A stretch of 16,294 nt of DNA, taken from contig JAJXSZ010000034.1 of NCBI GenBank assembly GCA_021784255.1, positions 1 through 16,294 of the forward strand, given 5' to 3'. Below the pieces are notes generated by a model. It searched no databases. It saw only the letters and a list, made by a program, of their open reading frames with translations, and was not told the origin of the DNA. Made by a program: the position numbers and the translations under genes. This document shows, piece after piece, positions 7,100 through 14,481 of this stretch (position 1 is the first letter of the stretch; each line of letters begins with the position of its first letter). The stretch comes from Pseudomonadota bacterium (lineage in GTDB: Bacteria; Pseudomonadota; Alphaproteobacteria; Acetobacterales; Acetobacteraceae).

Positions 7100-8329
7100 A
7101 TGCTGTATGACCTCTACCAGACCCAGGCCCTCTGGCTCGCGCCGTCGCGGCGTTTCGCCCGCTCGGCGGCGCGGCTGCTGGATGGCTTCGGCAAGGCGCC
7201 CGCTTCGGTCGGGTTACGCCGCGCCGCCGCCTGGTGCGAGACGTTCGGCCACGCCACCACCACGCATGAGCGGCCGGCCTTCGGCATCGACGAGGTCCCG
7301 GTGGGCGGCCGCCCGCACCGCGTCGTCGAGGAGGTGACGGCGGCGACGCCGTTCGCCCGCCTGCTGCATTTCCGCAAGCCCGAACTCACCGGACCGGCGC
7401 AACCGCCGGTGCTGATCGTGGCGCCGATGTCGGGGCATTTCGCGACGCTGCTGCGCGGCACCGTGCGCACCATGCTTGCCGAACACGACGTCTGGATCAC
7501 CGACTGGATCAACGCACGCGATATCCCGCTTGCCGCCGGGCGCTTCGAGCTCGAGGACTTCACCGATCACGTCATCCGCTTCCTGGCCCTGTTGGGGCCG
7601 GGCGTGCACGTGCTCGCGGTCTGCCAGCCGGCGCCCGCGGTGCTTGCCGCTGCCGCGCTGATGGCCGAGGACGGGCACCCGGCAACGCCGCGCAGCATGA
7701 CGCTGATGGCCGGCCCGATCGACACCCGCAGCAACCCGACGCGCGTGAACGCGCTTGCGCAGAGCCGCCCGATCGACTGGTTCGAGCGCAAGATGATCGC
7801 CGCGGTGCCGTGGCCGCATGCCGGCGTCGGCCGGCGCGTCTACCCCGGCTTCGTGCAGCTCGGCGCCTTCATGTCGATGAACCTGGACCGCCACGTGACG
7901 GCGCAGATGGCGCAGTTCCGTGCCCTGGTGCGCGGCGACCGCGACAATGCGGCAGCGCATCGGCGGTTCTATGACGAATATCTCGCCGTGATGGATCTGC
8001 CCGGCGAGTTCTACCTCGGCACGGTCCGTTCCGTGTTCCAGGAGCACGACCTGGCGCTGGGGACGATGACGCATCGCGGCCGTCGCGTCGATCCGGCGGC
8101 GATCCGCCAGACCTGGCTGCTGACCGTCGAGGGCGAGCTCGACGATATCTGCTCGATCGGCCAGACCCTTGCCGCGCAGGCGCTGTGCCGGCGCCTGCCG
8201 ATGGCCCGCAAGCGCCATCACCGGCAGACCGGCGTCGGACATTACGGCGTGTTCAACGGCCGCCGCTGGTCGCGCGAGATCTATCCGCTGGTGCGCGAGG
8301 TTATCGGGTTGGCCGCGACGACCCGCTGA
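7100..8329 (+). CDS. phaZ: Intracellular polyhydroxybutyrate depolymerase
   Basis: This 409-residue enzyme mobilises stored PHB granules in the cytoplasm, releasing 3-hydroxybutyrate oligomers or monomers (or thiolysing them to CoA esters in some members). It matches the short-chain intracellular PhaZ family, which uses a cysteine nucleophile instead of a lipase-box serine. The nucleophile is C175 in AVCQPAP, the acid is D348 or D349 in EGELDDICSIGQT, and the histidine is H381 in GVGHYGVFNGRRW. The strand VLIVAPMSGHFATLLRGT (104-121) and the block WITDWINARDIP (132-143) are also family-typical. There is no signal peptide. The ATG at 7100 is preferred over 7073 because GGAG lies 6 bases upstream and family members begin MLY. 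A GT4 gene follows 36 bases later. The gene may be controlled by a PhaR-like repressor. Confidence 0.95.
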   Translation: MLYDLYQTQALWLAPSRRFARSAARLLDGFGKAPASVGLRRAAAWCETFGHATTTHERPAFGIDEVPVGGRPHRVVEEVTAATPFARLLHFRKPELTGPAQPPVLIVAPMSGHFATLLRGTVRTMLAEHDVWITDWINARDIPLAAGRFELEDFTDHVIRFLALLGPGVHVLAVCQPAPAVLAAAALMAEDGHPATPRSMTLMAGPIDTRSNPTRVNALAQSRPIDWFERKMIAAVPWPHAGVGRRVYPGFVQLGAFMSMNLDRHVTAQMAQFRALVRGDRDNAAAHRRFYDEYLAVMDLPGEFYLGTVRSVFQEHDLALGTMTHRGRRVDPAAIRQTWLLTVEGELDDICSIGQTLAAQALCRRLPMARKRHHRQTGVGHYGVFNGRRWSREIYPLVREVIGLAATTR

Positions 8330-8348
8330 GCGCTGCTCGGCCTGCCGG

Positions 8349-8365
8349 CGCAACACGGGGTTGCG
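8349..8365 (+). promoter_or_regulatory. Hairpin abutting the GT4 start codon
   Basis: CGCAAC (8349-8354) and GTTGCG (8360-8365) form a perfect 6-bp stem with the loop ACGGG, ending on the base before the proposed GTG start. The only Shine-Dalgarno-like bases (GGGG, 8357-8360) lie in the loop and the first stem pair. It could limit translation of the glycosyltransferase, or it may show that the real start is the in-frame GTG at 8396. Confidence 0.3.
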
Positions 8366-9628
8366 GTGAGGCGCGTTTGTGGGCCAGACAGATGCGTGCC
8401 CCGTTTCGCGCATCAGCTCTGGCGCCTGCTGCCGCGCGGCCCGCGCCGGCGAGCCGCCCAGGCGGTTGCCGCGACGCTGGCGCCGCGCCTCGTGCCGCAG
8501 CCGCTGCCGCCGGCGACCGGCATCATCGTCGCCGGGCATATGCGTCAGGCAACCGGCCTCGCCGAGGCGGCGCGCGTGATGCGCGCGGCGATCTCGCGGC
8601 TCGACCTGCCGGTCTGGTCGGTGGATCTGGACAATCCGGTGCTGCCGCACGCGCTGCCGCCGGCGGCACCGCTGCTGATCCACGCCAACCCGCCGATGCT
8701 GCCGCTTGCCCTGCGGGCATTGCCGCCGGGGGTGCTCGGCCAGCGCCTGGTCATCGGCTACTGGGCCTGGGAGCTGACCAAGCCCTCGCCCTTGTGGCGT
8801 CGCGGCGCAGCTTTCGTGCACGGCGCGTGGACCGCATCGGAATTCGCTGCCGAGGGCCTCGCTTCGCTGGGTGTGCCGGTGCGCGCCGTGCCGTTGCCGC
8901 TGGCGATGGTCCCGCCGCGTCCGTCGGCCCTGCGGCGTGCCGATTTCGGCCTGCCCGCGGACGCTGTCGTGACGCTGGTCTCGCTCAGCCTGGCCTCCTC
9001 GCAGGCACGCAAGAACCCCGAGGCGGCAATCGCCGCTCATCGCGAGGCGTTCGGCGCGCGGACGGACCGTATCCTGGTTCTCAAAGTTACGAACCCCGAC
9101 CATTTTCGCCAGGACATGGCCGCCCTCATGGCGAAGGCCGACGCGCCGAACATCCGCATCCTGACAGAGAGGTTGTCGGCACCCGACTCGCACGCGCTGA
9201 CCCGCGCCTGCGATATCGTCATCTCGCTCCACCGCAGCGAGGGGTTCGGCCTGGTGCCGGCGGAGGCGATGCTGCTCGGCAAGCCGGTCATCGCCACCGG
9301 CTGGTCCGGCAACCTCGAGTTCATGGACGCCGGCAGCGCGGCGCTGGTGGGCTACCGGCTGGTTCCGGCGACCGACCCGCACGGCGTGTACGAGGCGCCG
9401 GGAGCGGTTTGGGCCGAGGCGGATGTGCGCGAGGCGGCAGCGCATCTGCGTCGCCTTGCCGACGACCCCGCCGCGCGTGCCGAGCTGGCGGCGCGCGGCC
9501 AGGCGCGCGCCGTTGCCGCCCTCGGCCCGGCGAAGCTCCGCGCGGCGCTGGCGCAGATCGGGCTGGTGCCCGCGATGGCGCGACCACGGTCGTCCACCGC
9601 TGGCCCGGCGGCGACCGGAGGGGCGTGA
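8366..9628 (+). CDS. Glycosyltransferase, GT4 / GT-B fold
   Basis: This is a 420-residue soluble glycosyltransferase using a nucleotide-sugar donor; substrate and product are unknown. The N-terminal half contains IGYWAWELTKPSPLW, typical of the acceptor-side domain of a GT4 subgroup with a 'GYW.WEL' motif, and FVHGAWTASEFAAEGL. The donor-binding half contains VTLVSLSLASSQARKNPEAAI and the hallmark SLHRSEGFGLVPAEAMLLGKPVIATGWSGN-type block, giving the EX7E pair E292 and E300. The C-terminal 20 residues (after about 400) are Pro/Ala-rich and probably disordered. The GTG at 8366 has GGGG a few bases upstream; GTG 8396 is an alternative giving 410 residues. It follows phaZ on the same strand after 36 bases and could be co-transcribed, although no functional link to PHB is evident. 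The family call is secure. Confidence 0.9.
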   Translation: MRRVCGPDRCVPRFAHQLWRLLPRGPRRRAAQAVAATLAPRLVPQPLPPATGIIVAGHMRQATGLAEAARVMRAAISRLDLPVWSVDLDNPVLPHALPPAAPLLIHANPPMLPLALRALPPGVLGQRLVIGYWAWELTKPSPLWRRGAAFVHGAWTASEFAAEGLASLGVPVRAVPLPLAMVPPRPSALRRADFGLPADAVVTLVSLSLASSQARKNPEAAIAAHREAFGARTDRILVLKVTNPDHFRQDMAALMAKADAPNIRILTERLSAPDSHALTRACDIVISLHRSEGFGLVPAEAMLLGKPVIATGWSGNLEFMDAGSAALVGYRLVPATDPHGVYEAPGAVWAEADVREAAAHLRRLADDPAARAELAARGQARAVAALGPAKLRAALAQIGLVPAMARPRSSTAGPAATGGA

Positions 9629-9636
9629 CGATCCTG

Positions 9637-9650
9637 GCCCGGCAACGGGC
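9637..9650 (+). terminator. GNRA-capped hairpin after the GT4 gene
   Basis: GCCCG (9637-9641) and CGGGC (9646-9650) pair perfectly around a GCAA tetraloop, 8 bases after the GT4 stop codon and between two convergent genes. There is no T-tract. A second short dyad, GCCC-GCC-GGGC (9730-9740), sits directly behind the stop of the convergent minus-strand gene. Both are weak terminator candidates. Confidence 0.3.
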
Positions 9651-9740
9651 GGTGCGGTGCCGCCCCGGATCGGGACCGAGGCAGGCTGTGACGGGGTTGC
9701 CGCCTCGTCGGCACGGCTCGGGCGTCGCGGCCCGCCGGGC

Positions 9741-10655
9741 TCACGCGGATCGCGCGCGGCGCAGCAGACGGCGCCCCTCATGCGCCTGCCAGACGATGAG
9801 GCCGGGCAGCCCGACCAGCAGCTCGCGCACCCGCTTGATCATCGAGACGGCGATCGCGGCGTCCGGCGGAATGCCGACGAGCTGCCCGACGACGACGAAC
9901 CCGGCTTCCTGAACGCCGAGCGCGCCAGGCACGGCGAACCCGACTGCGCGCGCCACCATGCCGAGGGTTTCGAGGATGAAGGCAGACCGCCAGGAGGCAT
10001 CGGCGCCCATGGCCAGCAGCGCCACCCAGGTCTCCACCGTGCCGAGCAGCCAGGCGAGCAGATGCCAGACGCCGGTGCCCAGCAGCGGGCCGGGGTTGGC
10101 GTGGAGTTCGGCCAGCGCATCGTGCAGGCCCGGCAGGCCGAAGCGCTCGGCGAGGCGGAACAGGCCGAGGCGCTGGGCGGCGAAAAAGCCGCCAAGGCCG
10201 AGCAGCAGGGTCGCGAAGCCCCAGATCAGCGCCGTCGATTGCCCGGCGCCGAGCAGGGCCAGAGCGACAAGGACCGGCGGCGCCATGGCGAGCGACTCCA
10301 TCATCACATCGAGCGTCGTCGCCGCGGTCGCGTGGGTCAGCGTCATGCCGGACTGCGCCAGCATCCGGACGGTGGCGATGCCGCCGCCGATCTGGGCGAC
10401 CGGCAGCATGGAGTTGATCGCCTCGCGCAGCCAGCGCAGCAACGCCACGCGCGCCTGTCCCGGCGCTGCCTTGCCCAGCTGGAGCCGCCAGGCACGGCCC
10501 GACATCGCCAGTTGCACCGCATGCACCGCGACGGCCACCGGGATCGCCCAGGCGGCGCGCCAGACGGCGGCGCTGATCGGGCGCACCCCGACCCAGCCGA
10601 CGAGCACGGTCACACCGGCGGCCGCCACCGCCACCAGGAAAAGGCGCCACTTCAT
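9741..10655 (-). CDS. Flippase-like integral membrane protein, HpnL / lysylphosphatidylglycerol synthase TM family
   Basis: This 304-residue inner-membrane protein has about seven hydrophobic segments, beginning with LFLVAVAAAGVTVLVGWVGV. It matches the UPF0104/AglD-type membrane family, which includes the hopanoid-associated protein HpnL and the membrane half of MprF. Supporting blocks are REAINSMLPVAQIGGG (loop between helices), TTLDVMMESLAM, GMVARAVGFAVPGALGVQEAGF, and the C-terminal SMIKRVRELLVGLPGLIVW. The 'P.ALGVQE' block is a strong family marker. The soluble aminoacyl-transferase half of MprF is absent, so it is not a lipid aminoacylase by itself. The ATG at 10655 is chosen because it begins MKWRLFL just ahead of the first helix; the longer frame to 10781 overlaps cysS and is not credible. 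No hopanoid gene is adjacent, so HpnL is a family label, not a demonstrated role. Confidence 0.82.
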   Translation of the reverse strand: MKWRLFLVAVAAAGVTVLVGWVGVRPISAAVWRAAWAIPVAVAVHAVQLAMSGRAWRLQLGKAAPGQARVALLRWLREAINSMLPVAQIGGGIATVRMLAQSGMTLTHATAATTLDVMMESLAMAPPVLVALALLGAGQSTALIWGFATLLLGLGGFFAAQRLGLFRLAERFGLPGLHDALAELHANPGPLLGTGVWHLLAWLLGTVETWVALLAMGADASWRSAFILETLGMVARAVGFAVPGALGVQEAGFVVVGQLVGIPPDAAIAVSMIKRVRELLVGLPGLIVWQAHEGRRLLRRARSA

Positions 10656-10717
10656 GCCGGCGGTTTGCGCAGCCAAGCTACGTCGCGTCAACCACCTGGC
10701 CCCCTGAGCTGCACCGC

Positions 10718-10729
10718 CCGGTTGACCGG
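10718..10729. promoter_or_regulatory. 12-bp palindromic element between cysS and the HpnL-like gene
   Basis: CCGGT-TG-ACCGG is a perfect dyad in the 100-base divergent intergenic region, 27 bases before the cysS ATG. It contains TTGACC, which could also serve as a -35 element, though the hexamer 17 bases downstream (AACACA) is a poor -10. It may be an operator or chance in GC-rich sequence. Confidence 0.2.
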
Positions 10730-10755
10730 CACGCGCGGCTCGGCAACACAACGCC

Positions 10756-12096
10756 ATGGCCGTTTTGACCCTGCACAACACGCTGACCCGGCGCCGCGAG
10801 ATCTTCGTGCCGCTCGATCCCCAGCATGTCCGGGTCTATGTCTGTGGCCCGACGGTCTACGACCTGGCGCATATCGGCAATGCGCGCCCGGCGGTCGTGT
10901 TCGACCTGCTGGCCCGGCTCCTGCGACGGATCTACCCGCGCGTGACCTACGTGCGCAACATCACCGACGTGGACGACAAGATCAACGCGCGCGCCGCTGC
11001 CAGCGGTGAGCCGATCGCCTCGATCACCGCCCGCACCACCGCCGACTACCACGCCGATATCGCTGCCCTCGGCGTCCTGCCGCCTGACGTCGAGCCGCGG
11101 GCGACCAGCCACATCACCGACATCATCGCCATCACCGAGCGCCTGATCGCCTCCGGCCACGCCTACGCGGCGGAGGGACACGTGCTGTTCTCCGTGCCGA
11201 GCTATCCGGCATACGGGAGGTTCTCCGGCCGCTCGCCCGACGAACTTCTGGCCGGCGCGCGCGTGGACGTGGCGCCCTACAAGCGCGATCCTGCTGATTT
11301 CGTGCTGTGGAAGCCCTCGCCGCCGGATCTGCCCGGCTGGGATTCGCCCTGGGGCCGCGGCCGTCCGGGCTGGCACATCGAGTGCTCGGCGATGAGCTGG
11401 AAGCATCTCGGCGAGAGCTTCGACATCCATGGCGGCGGGACCGATCTCATCTTCCCGCACCACGAAAACGAGCGGGCGCAGTCGCTCTGCGCCTTCCCCG
11501 GCAGCCGCTTCGCCCGCTTCTGGGTGCACAACGAAATGCTGAACGTCGGTGGCGCGAAGATGTCGAAGTCGCTCGGCAATTTCTTCACCATCCGCGACGT
11601 GCTGGCAAAGGCGCCGGCCGAGGCGATCCGCATGGCGCTGTTGCGCGCCCATTACCGCTCGATCCTCGACTATTCGCCGGCCGCGGTCGCCGCCTGCCGC
11701 GCCGATCTCGACCGCTTCTACCGCGCGCTCGAGCGGACGCCTGCACCGGCCGACGCGGTGCCGGCGAGCGTGATGGACGCGCTTTGCGACGACCTCAACA
11801 CGCCGGCCGCCTTCGCCGCCATGCATGCCTTGGCCGATCGCGCCATGGGCGGCGACGCGGCGGCCTCGGGCGGGCTGCTTGCGGCCGGCAGGCTGCTCGG
11901 CCTGCTCGGCAGCACGCCCGCCGCATGGTTCCGCGGTGGAGAGGACACCGGCTGGATCGACGCTGCGATCGCCGAACGCCTCGCCGCGCGCAAGGCGCGC
12001 GACTTCGCGCGCGCTGATGCGATCCGCGCCGACCTCCTGGCCAGGGGCGTGCTGCTGGAGGACGGCCCCGGCGGCACGACCTGGCGCCGGGCGTGA
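10756..12096 (+). CDS. cysS: Cysteinyl-tRNA synthetase
   Basis: This class I aminoacyl-tRNA synthetase (446 residues) charges tRNA-Cys in the cytoplasm. The HIGN signature lies at 39-42 in YDLAHIGNARPAVVFD and the KMSKS loop at 268-272 in GGAKMSKSLGN. The zinc ligands of the family are all present: C30 (YVCGPTVYD), C210 (HIECSAMS), H235 and E239 (FPHHENERAQS). ITDVDDKI and the C-terminal motif RADAIRADLLARGVLLEDGPGGTTWRR, which binds the anticodon region, are typical. The length is slightly short of the usual 460-ish, with a compact C-terminal domain. The start is ATG 10756 because homology begins at LTLHNTLTRR; there is no strong Shine-Dalgarno sequence, so it may have a very short leader. 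trmJ follows after 12 bases, using a ribosome-binding site that begins inside the cysS stop codon. Confidence 0.98.
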   Translation: MAVLTLHNTLTRRREIFVPLDPQHVRVYVCGPTVYDLAHIGNARPAVVFDLLARLLRRIYPRVTYVRNITDVDDKINARAAASGEPIASITARTTADYHADIAALGVLPPDVEPRATSHITDIIAITERLIASGHAYAAEGHVLFSVPSYPAYGRFSGRSPDELLAGARVDVAPYKRDPADFVLWKPSPPDLPGWDSPWGRGRPGWHIECSAMSWKHLGESFDIHGGGTDLIFPHHENERAQSLCAFPGSRFARFWVHNEMLNVGGAKMSKSLGNFFTIRDVLAKAPAEAIRMALLRAHYRSILDYSPAAVAACRADLDRFYRALERTPAPADAVPASVMDALCDDLNTPAAFAAMHALADRAMGGDAAASGGLLAAGRLLGLLGSTPAAWFRGGEDTGWIDAAIAERLAARKARDFARADAIRADLLARGVLLEDGPGGTTWRRA

Positions 12097-12108
12097 GGGG
12101 CATCTCGC

Positions 12109-12909
12109 ATGACGAGTGGCGGGCATGAGGCGGCGAACGGCATGACCGGGCGCGATGGCGGCGCGGCGCTGGAGCCGATCCCCGGCAGCCCGGTTGTCAT
12201 CCTCGTCCGCCCCCAGCTTGCCGACAACATCGGCGCTGCCGCGCGCGCCATGGCCAATGGCGGATTGTTTCACCTTCGTCTCGTTGCTCCGCGCGACGGC
12301 TGGCCGCAGGAGCGGGCCTGGCGCACCGCCTCGGGCGCGGATCGCATCCTCGATGCCGCGACGGTCTTTGCCGATGTCGCCGCGGCGACAGCGGACCTGC
12401 ACCGCGTCTTTGCCACCTGTCCGCGGCCACGCCATATCGTCAAACCGGTGCTCACGGCGCGCGGTGCGGCCGCCGAGCTGCGCGCCGTGGCGGCGCGGGG
12501 CCTGCGCGCCGGCGTGTTGTTCGGGCCGGAGCGTGCCGGGCTCGACAACGACGACATGGCCGCCGCCGACACCCTGGTCCGCTACCCGCTGAACCCGGGC
12601 TTCATGTCGCTCAACCTGGCGCAGGCGGTGCTGGTCGTCGCCTACGAATGGTGGCTGGCTGACGACCAGACGCCGCCGCGTGCGCTGATGACCAACGAGA
12701 CGCGGGTCGCGCGCAAGGTCGAAGTCGACAATTTCCTGGAGCATCTGGTCCGCGAACTCGATGCCTCGGGCTTCCTGCGCAACAAGGCGAAGCGGGCGGG
12801 GATGGTGCGCAACATCCGCCATTTCTTCGAGCGCGGCGAGGTGACGGAGCAGGAGCTGCGCACGCTGCACGGCGTCGTGACCGAGCTCGCGCACGGGCGT
12901 GGGAAATAA
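12109..12909 (+). CDS. trmJ: tRNA (cytidine/uridine-2'-O-)methyltransferase TrmJ (SpoU/SPOUT family)
   Basis: This 266-residue SAM-dependent methyltransferase of the SpoU class should 2'-O-methylate position 32 in the anticodon loop of certain tRNAs. The three SpoU motifs are clear: motif 1 ADNIGAAARAMANGGL (38-53, with N40 and R46), motif 2 VLFGPERAGL (136-145), and motif 3 MSLNLAQAVLVVAYEWW (166-182), which forms the trefoil-knot SAM site. A C-terminal helical region (about 190-266, including VEVDNFLEHL and the RNIRHFFERGEVTEQELRTLHG-type end) is characteristic of TrmJ and separates it from RlmB and TrmL. The start ATG 12109 has GAGGGG (12095-12100) at good spacing, overlapping the cysS TGA; an in-frame ATG at 12142 is less likely. 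The tight arrangement suggests co-transcription with cysS. Confidence 0.93.
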   Translation: MTSGGHEAANGMTGRDGGAALEPIPGSPVVILVRPQLADNIGAAARAMANGGLFHLRLVAPRDGWPQERAWRTASGADRILDAATVFADVAAATADLHRVFATCPRPRHIVKPVLTARGAAAELRAVAARGLRAGVLFGPERAGLDNDDMAAADTLVRYPLNPGFMSLNLAQAVLVVAYEWWLADDQTPPRALMTNETRVARKVEVDNFLEHLVRELDASGFLRNKAKRAGMVRNIRHFFERGEVTEQELRTLHGVVTELAHGRGK

Positions 12910-12914
12910 TCGGG

Positions 12915-12946
12915 CGCCACGCGACGAGTGTTCCGCGGGCGTGGCG
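12915..12946 (+). terminator. Stem-loop downstream of trmJ
   Basis: CGCCACGC (12915-12922) and GCGTGGCG (12939-12946) form a perfect 8-bp stem with a 16-nt loop, 5 bases after the trmJ stop. There is no T-tract. It is the most stable dyad in the 171-base gap before the peptidase gene and may mark the end of the cysS-trmJ transcript. Confidence 0.4.
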
Positions 12947-13080
12947 GGCTCGTCTTCCGCCGCCCCGGGTGCGGGCGCCGCTCGCCGCCGGGCGATGACC
13001 GCGCGCCGCCTTCCCGCCGGCCGGTGGTGACGTGGAGGCGCGGGCAGGGCAAGCTGGCGCCGCGGCAAGGGAGAATGGCG

Positions 13081-14481
13081 ATGGGTTCACGGCAGGGCGC
13101 GATGGCGCGCAGTCTCGGCGCGTTCGACTCGGGAGCATTTCGCGCGCGGCTCGCGGAATTGGTGGCGATCGCGTCGACCTCGCAGGACCCCGGGCATGAG
13201 GCGGATGTGCGCCACTACCTGGAATCGGGCATGCGCCCGTGGCTGGAGCGCATGGGCTTCAGCGTCGCCGTGCACGACAACCCGGAGCCGGGCTTCGGCC
13301 CGATCCTGGCCGCCGAGCGGCTGGAGCCGGGCGCCACGCGCACCGTGCTGACCTATGGTCACGGCGATACGGTCCGCGGCCTTGCCGAGCAGTGGGAGCC
13401 GGGGCTCGATCCCTGGGTGCTGACCGAGCGCGACGGGCGCTGGTATGGCCGCGGCTCCGCCGACAACAAGGGCCAGCACGCACTGAACCTCACCGCGCTC
13501 GAGCACGTGCTCGCGGAACGCGGCGGCAGGCTCGGCTTCAATCTCAAGCTGGTGCTGGAGACCAGCGAGGAAACCGGATCGAAGGGCCTGCGCGCCTTCG
13601 TGGCCGGTCACGCGCAGGAACTTGCCGCGGATGTGCTCATCGCCTCGGACGGCCCGCGCGTGCGGCCCGACACACCCACCGTCACTTCCGGCACGCGCGG
13701 CACATTTCATTTCGATCTGGTGTTGAAAATACGACCCGGCGGCGTGCATTCGGGGAATTGGGGTGGCATGACGACGGACCCCGCGATCGTGCTCGCGCAT
13801 GCCCTGTCCTCGATCGCGGACCGGTACGGGCGCATCCTGGTCAAAGCCTGGCTGCCGCGCGGCGGCTTGCCCAACTCGGTGCGCGCCGCGCTGGCGGGAC
13901 TCGAGTTGCAGAGCGAGGAATCGGCGACCATCGACCCCGAATGGGGCGAGCCGGGGTTGAGCGCGGCCGAGAAGGTCTTTGGCTGGACCAGCTTCATCGT
14001 CCTCGCGATGCTGTCGGGCCGGCCGGAGAATCCGGTCAACGCCGTGGCCCCGGACGCGCGGGCGCATTGCCAGATCCGCTACACGGTCGATGCCGATCCG
14101 GCACGGTTCGAATCGGCCCTGCGCGCGCATCTCGACGCCGCGGGCTTTCCGGAAATCAGGATCGAGCGCGCCGGCATCCGCATGCCGGCGAGCCGGACGG
14201 ACCCGGACCACCCCTGGGTGCGCTGGACGGCAGCGAGCATGGAACGCAGCCTTGGCCGACATGTGCAGGTGATTCCCAACTCCGGAGGCGGGCTGCCCGG
14301 CGATGTCTTCGTCGACTTTCTCCATGTGCCCCTGGTCTGGATCCCGCACAGCTACAACGGCTGCAAGCAACACGGCCCGAACGAGCACGTGCTGCCAGCA
14401 CTGCTGCGGGAGGGTCTGGCAGCCTTTACCGGTATCTGGTGGGATCTCGGCGAGGACAGCGCGCCCGGTGGCCGCGCGTGA
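13081..14481 (+). CDS. M20 family metallopeptidase
   Basis: This is a 466-residue di-zinc hydrolase of the ArgE/DapE/ACY1/CPG2 (M20) family; the substrate (dipeptide, N-acyl or N-carbamoyl amino acid) cannot be read from the sequence. All expected site residues are visible: metal ligand H94 and D96 in TYGHGDTV, bridging D128 in GRGSADNKGQ, catalytic base E163 and ligand E164 in ETSEETGSKG, D190 in IASDGPR, and H431 in KQHGPNEHV. The dimerisation ('lid') domain spans roughly 205-330, beginning RGTFHFDLVLKIRPGGVHSG with its conserved His. There is no signal peptide, so it is cytoplasmic. The ATG at 13081 is chosen because AAGGGAG lies 7 bases upstream; ATG 13075 is too close to it. The stop overlaps the next gene's start (GTGA), so the two are translationally coupled. 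Confidence 0.92.
   Translation: MGSRQGAMARSLGAFDSGAFRARLAELVAIASTSQDPGHEADVRHYLESGMRPWLERMGFSVAVHDNPEPGFGPILAAERLEPGATRTVLTYGHGDTVRGLAEQWEPGLDPWVLTERDGRWYGRGSADNKGQHALNLTALEHVLAERGGRLGFNLKLVLETSEETGSKGLRAFVAGHAQELAADVLIASDGPRVRPDTPTVTSGTRGTFHFDLVLKIRPGGVHSGNWGGMTTDPAIVLAHALSSIADRYGRILVKAWLPRGGLPNSVRAALAGLELQSEESATIDPEWGEPGLSAAEKVFGWTSFIVLAMLSGRPENPVNAVAPDARAHCQIRYTVDADPARFESALRAHLDAAGFPEIRIERAGIRMPASRTDPDHPWVRWTAASMERSLGRHVQVIPNSGGGLPGDVFVDFLHVPLVWIPHSYNGCKQHGPNEHVLPALLREGLAAFTGIWWDLGEDSAPGGRA

Noticed and set aside
7214..9781. Minus-strand open frame of 855 codons opposite phaZ and the GT4 gene
   Set aside because: Both opposing genes have intact catalytic motifs. The antisense product is low-complexity Arg/Gln/His-rich and has no recognisable domain.
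10678..13068. Minus-strand open frame of 796 codons opposite cysS and trmJ
   Set aside because: It is antisense to two strongly recognised genes, and its composition is that of a GC-driven artefact.
13239..14477. Upstream extension of the GT39 frame through the peptidase gene
   Set aside because: The frame is open but reads the peptidase out of frame and gives a non-conserved Arg/Ala/Gly-rich peptide. The GTG at 14478 overlapping the peptidase stop is the natural start.
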